22,831 bases of DNA, from contig JAJYZD010000023.1 in the NCBI GenBank assembly GCA_021800315.1, positions 1-22,831 on the forward strand, in the 5' to 3' direction. The stretch's first letter is position 1, and each line of letters opens with the position of its first letter. Below are positions 1 to 7,475 of this stretch, piece by piece. A program made the translations under genes and the position numbers. The notes beneath the pieces are model-generated. The model searched no databases. It was not told the origin of the DNA and saw nothing but the letters and a program-made list of their open reading frames with translations. The DNA comes from Bacillota bacterium (GTDB lineage Bacteria > Bacillota > Desulfotomaculia > Desulfotomaculales > JAJYZD01).

Positions 1-99
1 GTAAAGACGAAAGGGCCGCTGGTCCCCTCTGTTGGGCCCTAACAAGGTTAACAGTTGTTACCATACTTCAATGGCACTACACTAAATTCACGATAAAGA

Positions 100-125
100 T
101 GTCTCAAACCTATTGACACGTTCCG
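100..125 (+). repeat. 26-nt direct repeat, copy 1
   Basis: This stretch matches positions 6533-6558 in the same orientation at 25 of 26 positions, the one difference being T versus C at the twelfth base. Weaker similarity extends about 14 nt further left, beginning at a shared TAAATTC. Within the repeat, GTC and GAC arms form a short inverted repeat around about 11 nt. Copy 2 ends exactly where a recombinase gene is broken, so the repeat is probably the end of a lost insertion sequence. The family is not identified. Confidence 0.7.
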
Positions 126-163
126 TCCCGCCTCTAAGCGAGCCTCGGCGAGCGTAGGCGGGA
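126..163. repeat. Inverted repeat directly after repeat copy 1
   Basis: TCCCGCCT at 126-133 and AGGCGGGA at 156-163 are perfect 8-bp complementary arms around a 22-nt loop. They lie between the direct repeat and the promoter of the LuxR regulator. Either strand could fold into a hairpin. No T tract follows, so a terminator role is not supported, and a remnant of mobile DNA is equally possible. Confidence 0.4.
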
Positions 164-182
164 GAGTGCTTCACAGAACTCC

Positions 183-211
183 TTGTCCATATTGTGTTTT
201 TCGAACAATAT
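183..211 (+). promoter_or_regulatory. Putative sigma-A promoter and palindrome of the LuxR regulator
   Basis: A -35 box TTGTCC (183-188) and a -10 box CAATAT (206-211) are separated by 17 nt. The inverted repeat ATATTGT (189-195) / ACAATAT (205-211) fills the spacer and covers the -10 box. That position is typical of an operator, possibly autoregulatory. Transcription would start near 218, just before an AGGGG ribosome-binding site at 223-227. This layout is inferred from sequence alone. Confidence 0.5.
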
Positions 212-235
212 CGATATATTTCAGGGGTATTGACA

Positions 236-2707
236 TTGAAAAGACAAGAGATCCTCAACAGGGAACGTGTCAATAGTATCCTATCGGTCATCTACGACTA
301 CCCGCTGACCATTGTCGAAGCCCCGATGGGCTTTGGCAAAACCACGGCTGTGAGGAGTTTTTTTGCATCGCGAGGAGAAACTCCGCTCTGGATCTCCTTC
401 CTGGATTCCGAGAGATCAGCCTCTTTTTTCTGGGAGAAGTTCGTGACCGGGATCGGCAGGCTGGATGCCGATGCCGCAGGTCGCCTGCGGGCGCTCGGCT
501 ATCCCGTCGATGCTCCGCAGATCACCACGGTGCTGTCCGTTTTAGAGCAAATTGACCACCCGGAACATACAACCCTGGTGTTCGACGACTATCATCTTCT
601 ACCCGATCCGGAGATCAAAAAACTGATCTTTCAAATGATCTTGGAGCGAATTGATAACCTCCACCTGGTCATCATTACCAGAGATACGACCAACATCAAT
701 TACCCGGAACTGCTGGCCAAGGGAATGTGCTACCTGGTGTCCCAGCAGAGCTTGAAATTTTCCGGCGAGGAGATCCGTGATTATTGCCACATGATGATGG
801 ATAATATCTCTGACGGTGATCTGGAAAAGATCGCCCAGTACACCGATGGCTGGATCTCGCTAATCTACCTGGTGTTGTTGGGGCTGGAAAGAGGCATTCC
901 CGTCGGCATGAACGCCAACATCGACGAACTGGTGGAAACCGTGCTGTTCAATGCCTATAACGAACGAATCCAGAATTTCCTGTTCCAGCTTTCCATCATG
1001 GATGATTTTACCTCCGAGCAGGCCCAGTTTGTCGCTCAGGAGGAAAACACCTTCGGCATTCTAAGAAAGCTTCGTAAGGAAAACGCCTTTGTCACCTATG
1101 ACGAGGCTAGCAAGAGATACCGGATTCACAACGTGCTGCTCGATTTTCTCCGGACCAGGCGGAATTTTGCCCCGCAGGCGCTGCGGGAGTTATACCAGCG
1201 GCTAGGAGAATGGCACCTGGAGAGAGGAGAACCGATCATCGCCTACGGTCATCTTTACCGGGCGGGGAATGTAGAGCAGATCCTGGCGCACCTCAACAAC
1301 CCTGACAATAGAATAGGTGCCAATATCCTGCACAGATTTGAAGGTTTTTACGAAATGTTTCGCAAGACTCCGCCGGAATTGATGGCCGAATACCCCATCG
1401 CCTACATAATGTTCATCCTGTTCTCCATCATAACGGGCAGCAGGGACACCGTTGCGGATTGCGCACTACGGCTGGACTGGCTCAAAGGGGAGTATGAAAA
1501 AAGGGAGGGTATAGATGAAGACTATCGCAGCCTGATTATCGCCGAGATCCTGATCGTCAAGAAAATGACCAGGTTTAACATCTTGCCGCCAACCAACACC
1601 TATGACGAAGAGATCCTGACGCTGCTGCATGGCCGGCAATCCTACATGATGCCTCGGGAGAGCAAGTTCACCTTCGGATCTCCTCACTTTCTCTACATCT
1701 ATTTTAGAGACCGGGGCACATTCAAAGAGATCGCACGGCTGGCCGCAGAAAGAATGGCGTCATTTGCCCGGTATACCGATGGCTGCAGCACGGGCTCCAA
1801 GTACCTGACCCTGGCCGAATACGCCCTGGAGACTGGTGACTGGGAGGCGGCCGAACAGAACAGCTTCAAGGCCATCCATAAGGCCAAGACCAAAAAACAG
1901 GATGGGGCGGTGATCTGCGCCCACTTCAACCTGATCAGGCTGTACATCCTGCAGGGCAAAATAAATACAGGGATTGACCTACTCAGGCAGTTGGGAAAAG
2001 ATGTCTCTGAGATCAACCATCCCGTCTACAATACCACCATCGACTTATGCAAGGGATACATCTATGCATGCCTCGGTCAGCGGGAAAAAATACCCTACTG
2101 GCTGCAGGCGGGCGACATGACGGTTGCCGACCTTTTCTTCCAGGGGTTGGCGTTCAACTATATAGTCTACGGGAAGGCCGTGATGGTTGCAGGAAGATAT
2201 ACGGAACTGGAGATGCTCGTGGAGGATTTCCATGAACGTTTCTCCATCTTCAGCAACCAATTGGGTTTCATCCACAACCTCATATTCGAGGCAGTGGCCA
2301 AGCGACATCTGTACGGGATCGAATCAGGAATGGCGGTGCTGACCAGGGCGTTGTCCATGGGAGAGGCCGATCAGATCATCACGCCGTTAGCGGAAAACGC
2401 CCCGCACATCATCGATATGCTAACGCCCATTCCAAACAAAAATGAATATTTGAGAAAAGTACTTACTTGCAGCGAACGGTACCTGTCCAGCCTGACCAAC
2501 GATCAGTTGAGTAGGGTTAAATTGTCGCCCAGGGAGACGGAAGTGCTCAGACTCACGGCTGAAGGACTGACAAGAGACGAAATTGCTGGGCGTCTCTTCC
2601 TATCGGAAGGCACGGTAAAAATACATTTGCATAACATTTACCAGAAGCTTGAAGTCAGCGGAAAGGCCTCGGCGATAAAACTTGCGCATATGCACGGACT
2701 GATTTAA
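236..2707 (+). CDS. MalT-like LuxR-family transcriptional activator
   Basis: This is a large ATP-dependent LuxR-type regulator (LAL/MalT class) of about 823 aa. The N-terminal NTPase carries a Walker A, APMGFGKTT (residues 29-37), and a Walker B-like TLVFDDYHLL. A long helical, TPR-like middle region would sense the inducer. The last 65 residues are a LuxR helix-turn-helix running from LSPRETEVLRL through EGTVKIHLHNIYQKL. In MalT relatives, inducer and ATP drive oligomerisation at target promoters. The TTG at 236 is preferred because AGGGG lies 8 nt upstream, whereas an in-frame GTG at 194 lies inside the probable promoter. The gene stands alone in a zone of broken mobile elements, so its target genes cannot be read from its neighbours. 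No frameshift is seen. The family call is firm; the ligand is unknown. Confidence 0.9.
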   Translation: MKRQEILNRERVNSILSVIYDYPLTIVEAPMGFGKTTAVRSFFASRGETPLWISFLDSERSASFFWEKFVTGIGRLDADAAGRLRALGYPVDAPQITTVLSVLEQIDHPEHTTLVFDDYHLLPDPEIKKLIFQMILERIDNLHLVIITRDTTNINYPELLAKGMCYLVSQQSLKFSGEEIRDYCHMMMDNISDGDLEKIAQYTDGWISLIYLVLLGLERGIPVGMNANIDELVETVLFNAYNERIQNFLFQLSIMDDFTSEQAQFVAQEENTFGILRKLRKENAFVTYDEASKRYRIHNVLLDFLRTRRNFAPQALRELYQRLGEWHLERGEPIIAYGHLYRAGNVEQILAHLNNPDNRIGANILHRFEGFYEMFRKTPPELMAEYPIAYIMFILFSIITGSRDTVADCALRLDWLKGEYEKREGIDEDYRSLIIAEILIVKKMTRFNILPPTNTYDEEILTLLHGRQSYMMPRESKFTFGSPHFLYIYFRDRGTFKEIARLAAERMASFARYTDGCSTGSKYLTLAEYALETGDWEAAEQNSFKAIHKAKTKKQDGAVICAHFNLIRLYILQGKINTGIDLLRQLGKDVSEINHPVYNTTIDLCKGYIYACLGQREKIPYWLQAGDMTVADLFFQGLAFNYIVYGKAVMVAGRYTELEMLVEDFHERFSIFSNQLGFIHNLIFEAVAKRHLYGIESGMAVLTRALSMGEADQIITPLAENAPHIIDMLTPIPNKNEYLRKVLTCSERYLSSLTNDQLSRVKLSPRETEVLRLTAEGLTRDEIAGRLFLSEGTVKIHLHNIYQKLEVSGKASAIKLAHMHGLI

Positions 2708-3048
2708 CCGAGCGACTGCTGAAGCGCCATAATCCGTGAACCCCCGGAAGGGCCGTCCAAGGCATTGTTTCCTCGTCATACGCCGTCGGCGCCATGCTCG
2801 GCCTGAACTCCGGCCCGGCATATCCCGTTCGGTTTACAGTACTGCTAAACAATTCCAGTTCCTGCACCCGCTTCACAGCGGCGCGGATCGGCCTCAACTC
2901 CCCCCAAAACTATCCTATATCTTAACACCGGCCGCCGGTATCGGCCTGGGGCTGCCGAAGGCCTCTGACCTGGTCGTCCGGATCGGCGGCCCGGTCATAC
3001 CAGCGAGGTATTCCTAAACCTCGCTACCCCCAGAAAGGAGGTGCCTCG
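2708..3048. other. Gene-free interval between the LuxR regulator and the IS
   Basis: No convincing gene is present. Short open stretches on both strands resemble no family I recognise, though LTPAAGIGLGLPKASDLVV (plus strand, around 2930-2985) could be a remnant of a decayed gene. A hairpin with 7-bp arms GCGAGGT/ACCTCGC lies at about 3003-3024. A near-perfect Shine-Dalgarno AGAAAGGAGGTG at 3032-3043 ends five bases before the insertion sequence and has no start codon behind it. Confidence 0.5.
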
Positions 3049-3076
3049 CTAGCCCAACTTTCGATTTGGGACCGTA

Positions 3077-3113
3077 AAAAAGCTGGCCACGCCTGGCTTT
3101 CTTGATTTTTTTT
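3077..3113 (+). terminator. Imperfect terminator hairpin just inside the IS end
   Basis: AAAGC (3079-3083) pairs with GCTTT (3096-3100), extended by GGC/GCC with a small bulge. An eight-T run follows at 3106-3113. It would stop plus-strand transcripts entering the element from the left, protecting the transposase from antisense transcription. The stem is imperfect. Confidence 0.45.
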
Positions 3114-3118
3114 GGTCA

Positions 3119-5020
3119 CTACAACCTGGAGCCGGCCAGGCGGTGCGTCCTTCTAAGGGGGTCCTTTATCCCGAGCAAGTGATAGATTTCCCGGTGTTCC
3201 TTCTCGACCATTCCGGAGACCCGAATGTGATGGATTTTATTGTGTGCATCGGTAAAGATTACCGTATTCCGCTGATGAGTTGATAGCTCATCCCTGATGG
3301 TAGACCAGGTGCGGTGATCCCCATTCAGGCGCAAGGTGTGCTCAATACTGACTAATAGGTGGTAGGCCAGAACCGAGACGAACAAGTGAGATTTTGTTCT
3401 TTGGGCTATCTGATGATAAACTGGCCGTACACCCAGATCTGTTTTCATTGACCTGAACGCGCCTTCCACTTCGGTGAGAGTCATGTAATGTCGCCAAATT
3501 TCCTTTGCAGTCATGTCTTTGTGACTAGTCTCAATCACATAACAACCGTTTAGGGTAATTCCTTCTTCGATAATTGGCTTCTTGGTGATCGTTAAGGTTT
3601 GCACTTTTTTCCCGGCTTCGTCGGCGGTCGGAATTATATCAAAATGTGCGAAAGCGCCAGGGTGACGTTCCTGTAACCGCCCTACCCGAACAGAAACGTT
3701 TTCATCTCGGCGGATATTTCCCTTGGCCACTGACTTTTGTAATTTCCCAAAGGCTTCAAGGAAACGCTTTTCCTGGTGGTCGTTTATGGCTCGTTCTTTT
3801 CGTGCCCGGCCTTCACTGTAACAAAGAACCAGGCAACCGTCTTCAATAGGAACTTTCTTTACGTACACCGCTTTGGCATCTTGAAGATCGTTCCTTGTTT
3901 TCCGGGATGTATCCGAGTCCTTTGTATAATTAAGATCAATCCGTTCAAAAGTCTGGCGGACTGATTCGAACTCTTTCAGGTGCTCCTCTTCGACAGCGCG
4001 ACGTTCGATTACTATGTATGGATATTCTTTGGCTTTAAGTACATCAATATTGCCTTTGGTTGCGATCCCTCGATCCATTACGATGGTAGGACGAATTCCT
4101 TTGAACTCAGTCTCACCTTCCTTATATAAGTCATCCAGAATATCAGCGAGAGTTTCTGGCTCAGACTGGTTCCCGGCATAGATCTGACTGACAACCGGAA
4201 AACCCAATTGATCAACCACTAAGGCGAGGGTAACCAATGGACAGTCTGTGCGTTTTTCTTTTGATTTGCCTCGTGCAGCCAAATCGTTCTTTAGACAACT
4301 GCCCTCAAAATAGGTGTTAGTTAGATCGAATAGAAAAAGGGTAGTATTAATCGAAAACAAAGTTATCTCCCGATTACGGAGCGCCTTTTCTAATTGACTC
4401 TTGCGAAGATAGAGATCATCAGCGATCTCATAAAATGCATCTTTGCCAATATGCGTAAGATCAACGGGAAGCATCTCAGCCAATGCTGTGCGTCGGCAAA
4501 ACCACCGCCACGTTCCACGATTACTACCTGGAGCCACGAGGCGGCCGATGATCAACGCTTTTATCAAGCACAGTTGCTTCAAAGTAAAGCCAAACGCTGT
4601 GAGGATTTTGTTGAAACCTAAGTGCTCCCAGAACGAATTGGCCACCAGTTCAGGCCCTAGCGAACGAGAATATCCAGTGGCAATACTTTGGGCGTCTACC
4701 TCGATAATCTCCCGATTCTTCATTTGGGAAGCACGTTCTTCACGTTGAGATTTCATGAACCGAAAATGTTCGAGCGCCTTATCAGCAGCCGAGGCGATCT
4801 CTGGAGATGCGTCTTCGAGAAAAGACAACTGGCCGGCCAATCGGGACTCCAGTATTTTAGCCAGCTTGCGCCATTCGGACTTGGGCAGGGAGAGCGTGCC
4901 GAGGTGCATGACAATTCTCTGCCGCGGGCCCTTCTCCGTCTGGATGGATTCAACCAAACGGTGAGTAAGGTAACGCGTGTCTGTTTTCTTGTTGTAGGTG
5001 ACATATTCACGGATGAACAT
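3119..5020 (-). CDS. IS1634-family transposase
   Basis: This is a DDE transposase of the IS4 superfamily, IS1634 family, 633 aa and apparently full length. The N-terminus (MFIREYVTYNKKTDTRYLTH) and an RIVMHLGTL segment are typical of the family. Catalytic-domain hallmarks are LFLFDLTNTYFEG, TIVMDRGIATKGNIDVL and the late E-containing motif EVEGAFRSMKTDLGVRPVYH. The ATG is fixed by the N-terminal family match and lies only 6 nt after a consensus -10 box. The gene reads leftward and is the only gene within the inverted repeats at 3049 and 5194. It would cut and rejoin the ends of its own element. Stop codons and frameshifts are absent, so it appears functional. Confidence 0.93.
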   Translation of the reverse strand: MFIREYVTYNKKTDTRYLTHRLVESIQTEKGPRQRIVMHLGTLSLPKSEWRKLAKILESRLAGQLSFLEDASPEIASAADKALEHFRFMKSQREERASQMKNREIIEVDAQSIATGYSRSLGPELVANSFWEHLGFNKILTAFGFTLKQLCLIKALIIGRLVAPGSNRGTWRWFCRRTALAEMLPVDLTHIGKDAFYEIADDLYLRKSQLEKALRNREITLFSINTTLFLFDLTNTYFEGSCLKNDLAARGKSKEKRTDCPLVTLALVVDQLGFPVVSQIYAGNQSEPETLADILDDLYKEGETEFKGIRPTIVMDRGIATKGNIDVLKAKEYPYIVIERRAVEEEHLKEFESVRQTFERIDLNYTKDSDTSRKTRNDLQDAKAVYVKKVPIEDGCLVLCYSEGRARKERAINDHQEKRFLEAFGKLQKSVAKGNIRRDENVSVRVGRLQERHPGAFAHFDIIPTADEAGKKVQTLTITKKPIIEEGITLNGCYVIETSHKDMTAKEIWRHYMTLTEVEGAFRSMKTDLGVRPVYHQIAQRTKSHLFVSVLAYHLLVSIEHTLRLNGDHRTWSTIRDELSTHQRNTVIFTDAHNKIHHIRVSGMVEKEHREIYHLLGIKDPLRRTHRLAGSRL

Positions 5021-5026
5021 GGTTCA

Positions 5027-5055
5027 ATTATACTAGGACGCGCCCCGGAAGTCAA
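5027..5055 (-). promoter_or_regulatory. Sigma-A promoter of the IS1634 transposase
   Basis: Read on the minus strand, TTGACT (5050-5055) and TATAAT (5027-5032) are separated by exactly 17 nt, close to consensus. The -10 box ends 6 nt before the transposase ATG, so the predicted transcription start falls at or next to the start codon. No ribosome-binding site can fit in the transcript. Confidence 0.75.
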
Positions 5056-5265
5056 CAGGTTTTTGCAAGTGTGCCTAACTTTTAGGTCACTATTTTCGGA
5101 TTTTCAAGGAGCGACCCAGTAAAATCAACGTTTTTGACCCCGAATTTCCCAGGTCCTAGTGGAATTTCGTCCGATCAGCCGAAACTTGGGCTAGAAGCAT
5201 TCCTTAAAATTACTATACTTTTACATGCTTATTGCCGTTTTCTGTTCCATTGCTACAGAGACCCC

Positions 5266-5514
5266 ATGATCAGCGGCAATGAGCAGACTTTGAAGGAGAT
5301 CGACAAATCCAACGCCCTGGACCTCCCGGCGCAGTGGATGCTGGAGATCGCCACGAAACAGCATTTTGACACGGCCAAGCTCAACGACTTCACGTTCACG
5401 CCGGTAGAAAACGACAGCGTCAAAGTGGTCAACCGCAAAATCGATTACGACGATACCTGGCAGTTTGTCCACGAAAACGGCGGGTGGTACTTCTTCACTA
5501 TGGACCCGTATTAA
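5266..5514 (+). CDS. Small hypothetical protein, possibly a 5'-truncated remnant
   Basis: About 82 aa of unknown function, starting MISGNEQTLKE and ending WQFVHENGGWYFFTMDPY. A W-x-F-V-x-E-x-G-x-W-Y-F ending of this kind is common in NTF2/lumazine-binding-like folds of secreted proteins, but the match is too weak to name a family. The frame is open upstream to the insertion-sequence end at 5194 without a convincing start. A separate ATG at 5224 encodes MLIAVFCSIATETP and stops at a TGA overlapping the 5266 ATG (cATGA). This could be a signal-peptide-like segment separated by a frameshift, or a coupled leader peptide. The IS inserted nearby probably removed the original 5' region. Confidence 0.45.
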   Translation: MISGNEQTLKEIDKSNALDLPAQWMLEIATKQHFDTAKLNDFTFTPVENDSVKVVNRKIDYDDTWQFVHENGGWYFFTMDPY

Positions 5515-5598
5515 CAGCAAAAGGGCCGCTCGTTTAAGGCGGACCTTCCCGTACATACCCGGTCAGGAAAACTTGGCAACCAAAGCCCCGTCCACCAC

Positions 5599-6390
5599 TT
5601 CAGCGTCAAACTTGCCGGTTCCTCATTTATCTCGGATATATTTGGCGTATCTGGGAGGGGTATATTAGTCCATTTGTGTGAACATGGTAGTTTGCCGCCC
5701 GACGTGCTGAAAGTTGTATTAAAAGGTTCGCTGAAATCCAAAGAAGAGGATATAAGGAGGTCGTTGGAGAATAAGCTGTCGGCCCATCAGCAACAGTTTC
5801 TTCAATTGCTTCTTAGGCATTTAGATGAGATAACTGAAAATATTTTATTAATTGAAAGTCTAATAGAGCAAAAACTTGAAGCATTCGAATGTCAAGTTAA
5901 GTTACTGCGTTCAATTCCTGGCATTGAGTTTAGATCTGCCGCAGCCATTATAGCTGAAATCGGAGTAGATATGTCACGTTTCGACAGCCCCGGGCATATT
6001 GCCTCTTGGGCTGGTATTAGCCCCGGCCAGAACGAAAGTGCTGGCAAGAAAAAACCAGCTCGTTCTCTTAAGGGTAATCCGCATATTAAACGGATCCTTT
6101 GCGAAATCGCTTGGGTTGTGACACGAATGCGAAATACCTATCTTTCTCAGTGATATTGGAAAGTGAGGGCTCGTCGCGGTCCAAAGAGAGCGTTGGTCGG
6201 CCTTGCGAGGAGAATCTTGATTGTTATATATTCAAGCCTAAAGACTGGATGCCTGTATTCTGAGGAGATACTGACAAAGAAACCGGTAGCACAAATTGAA
6301 CGTCGAAAGCAATCTCTGATTCGAGAGCTAGAACGCCTTGGCGTTAAAGTCGAAACTGTAAATTCAGATGTGCTATCTGTAGCCCAATAA
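5599..6390 (+). pseudogene. IS110-family transposase remnant (N-terminus lost, in-frame TGA)
   Basis: The C-terminal two thirds of an IS110-type (DEDD plus transposase_20) protein can be followed in a single frame. The segment SDIFGVSGRGIL comes first, then a charged helical stretch. Next is the transposase_20 core (SIPGIEFRSAAAIIAEIG, then FDSPGHIASWAGISPGQNES), followed by a C-terminal RARRGPKRALVGLARRIL segment. The N-terminal RuvC-like DEDD domain, about 130 aa, is missing. A TGA at 6151-6153 interrupts the reading frame after NTYLSQ, and coding resumes in the same frame with YWKVRARRG. Codons are more AT-rich than the surrounding housekeeping genes. It cannot encode an active recombinase. 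Confidence 0.85.
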
Positions 6391-6532
6391 TCTATTTTTC
6401 ATTGTTTGGTTATTACTTTAATATAAATTACTTTAACGACACTCTGTTCTTTCAATCTTTTAACCAGAAGATTGTGGTAGTAAGGTGTTGCCTTTTTTAG
6501 ACGCGATTTTCATGTTAAATTCCCGAAGAAAG

Positions 6533-6558
6533 TGTCTCAAACCCATTGACACGTTCCG
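6533..6558 (+). repeat. 26-nt direct repeat, copy 2
   Basis: This is the second copy of the repeat at 100-125, with one mismatch. Here the internal GTGTC/GACAC arms are a perfect 5-bp inverted repeat. It follows an AT-rich spacer (6391-6532) that carries two TTACTTTAA copies and a CAATCTT/AAGATTG hairpin at 6453-6474. Recombinase coding sequence begins at the very next base, so the repeat marks a rearrangement junction. Confidence 0.7.
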
Positions 6559-6910
6559 GGGGTCTGATCGCTTGTTTACAACGTGGGATGGTAGGCCAGG
6601 TCATCCCGGGTGGCCATCGCAATGGTTTCCAAAGTTCTTGCGGCGGCATGGTTTACCGCCTCTGCCCCTGCACGGACTCCGACACACGGGTGCAACGTTG
6701 TTGCTTGCGGAGGGCATTCCGTTGAAGAGCGTGAGCGCGAGACTGGGACACTCCGGCGTGGGGATCACCGGCGACCTGTACGGGCACGCCCTGCCGTCAG
6801 TCGATAGGCTGGCAGCGGACAAATTGGACAAAATCTTGAAGGGAAAGGACAGTCCAGAGGACCAGCAGGGACAGGAAAAGAAAGAGGACGAGGGCAAGCA
6901 CGACGAGTAA
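6559..6910 (+). pseudogene. Tyrosine recombinase (phage/ICE integrase), C-terminal fragment
   Basis: The fragment begins in mid-domain (GSDRLFTTWDGRPGHPGW) and runs through the catalytic C-terminal segment. It retains the R-box HGLRHTGATLL, the H of ARLGHS and the nucleophile region DLYGHALPSVD, then ends in a charged lysine/glutamate tail. The N-terminal SAM-like and core-binding domains and the first catalytic Arg are missing. The reading frame continues left only through the repeat copy, whose translation is meaningless. Integrases of this kind usually lie beside their attachment site, and here the 3' end of a tRNA-Arg gene lies about 140 bp downstream. It is therefore read as the last trace of an element integrated at that tRNA. 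It is not functional. Confidence 0.8.
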
Positions 6911-7007
6911 AGGGGTCGTTGTTCTTTGCTGCGGATAAGTCTCCGGTGTGGCCGTGCTCCCGGTTTGCTCCTAAATTGCTCCCGAAAAAGGTCTTCTGCA
7001 GAATTCG

Positions 7008-7042
7008 CTATAAAGTGAAGAGCCGCAATCCCTTGCGGCTCT
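7008..7042 (-). terminator. Terminator of the tRNA-Arg transcription unit
   Basis: AGAGCCGCAA (7019-7028) and TTGCGGCTCT (7033-7042) form a perfect 10-bp stem with a 4-nt loop. On the minus strand the stem is followed by CTTCACTTTAT, a moderately T-rich tail. It lies just beyond the 3' end of tRNA-Arg(CCT). Confidence 0.65.
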
Positions 7043-7052
7043 AAGCTTCGCC

Positions 7053-7129
7053 TGGTGCGCCCGGAGGGACTCGAACCCCCGGCACGCGGTTTAGGAAACC
7101 GCTGCTCTGTCCACCTGAGCTACGGGCGC
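7053..7129 (-). tRNA. tRNA-Arg(CCT)
   Basis: The minus strand folds as a complete cloverleaf. The acceptor stem GCGCCCG pairs with CGGGCGC, with discriminator A and an encoded CCA. The anticodon stem GCGGT/ACCGC encloses the loop TTCCTAA, giving anticodon CCT, and the T-arm contains GGTTCGAGTCC. It decodes AGG arginine codons. It is the downstream gene of a two-tRNA unit, and its 3' end faces the recombinase remnant. Confidence 0.95.
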
Positions 7130-7153
7130 ATGCGATTATAAAAAAATAAGAAA

Positions 7154-7229
7154 TGGCGCGCCCAGAGGGATTCGAACCCCCGACCTTCAGATCCGTAGTC
7201 TGCTGCTCTATCCACTGAGCTACGGGCGC
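7154..7229 (-). tRNA. tRNA-Arg(ACG)
   Basis: A complete cloverleaf on the minus strand has acceptor GCGCCCG/TGGGCGC (one G-T pair), discriminator G and an encoded CCA. The anticodon loop CTACGGA gives anticodon ACG. A34 of this tRNA is the expected substrate of the TadA deaminase encoded about 2 kb away, producing inosine to read CGU, CGC and CGA. It is the first gene after the promoter at 7251-7279. Confidence 0.95.
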
Positions 7230-7250
7230 ACGCCCAAATCTTATGGTCCT

Positions 7251-7279
7251 ATTGTAGCAAAGACCGCTTGGCAAGTCAA
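7251..7279 (-). promoter_or_regulatory. Sigma-A promoter of the tRNA-Arg pair
   Basis: On the minus strand TTGACT (7274-7279) and TACAAT (7251-7256) are separated by 17 nt. Transcription would start near 7244, about 15 nt before tRNA-Arg(ACG). Confidence 0.75.
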
Positions 7280-7418
7280 GGCACCCCGAGCCCGGCAACG
7301 GTGGCCCGACTGCCTGGCGGGCGGCCAATTGATCGATTCTCCAATCTGAAAGGCTGCTTTTTCGGATAGCGGCGGTGTGGTGCCGGGAAATAAGGCCGCC
7401 TGGCTTCTCCTGCTGCTG

Positions 7419-7447
7419 TTGCATTTTACGAACAATAAGGGTATAAT
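7419..7447 (+). promoter_or_regulatory. Sigma-A promoter of the phd-relE module
   Basis: TTGCAT (7419-7424) and TATAAT (7442-7447) are separated by 17 nt, upstream of the antitoxin ATG at 7476. A strong purine-rich ribosome-binding site (AAGGAAGGGGG) lies between them and the gene. Confidence 0.7.
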
Positions 7448-7475
7448 AATTACAGCAAGGAAGGGGGTTTTGTTC

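Larger units (their letters stand above)
3049..5194 (-). mobile_element. IS1634-type insertion sequence (about 2.15 kb)
   Basis: The element is bounded by terminal inverted repeats. CTAGCCCAACTTTCG (3049-3063) faces CGAAACTTGGGCTAG (5180-5194), matching at 14 of 15 positions when one is reversed. One long transposase gene on the minus strand fills most of the interior. No short target duplication is visible directly outside the ends (left flank ..GTGCCTCG, right flank AAGCATTC..). IS1634 members are known for long or variable duplications, and later rearrangement is also possible. Both the transposase and the ends look intact, so the element may still be active. Confidence 0.85.

Noticed and set aside
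9..20. Repeat of AAAGGGCCGCT near 9-20 and 5520-5530
   Set aside because: An 11-nt match with no extension and no positional logic may be chance.
3032..3043. Fragment of 16S rRNA 3' end on the minus strand
   Set aside because: The 12-nt match to the anti-Shine-Dalgarno end is not extended by any further rRNA sequence. It is simply a strong ribosome-binding-site sequence.
6151..6153. TGA in the IS110 remnant as selenocysteine or readthrough
   Set aside because: The gene has also lost its catalytic N-terminal domain, and no SECIS-like hairpin directly follows. Simple decay is enough.
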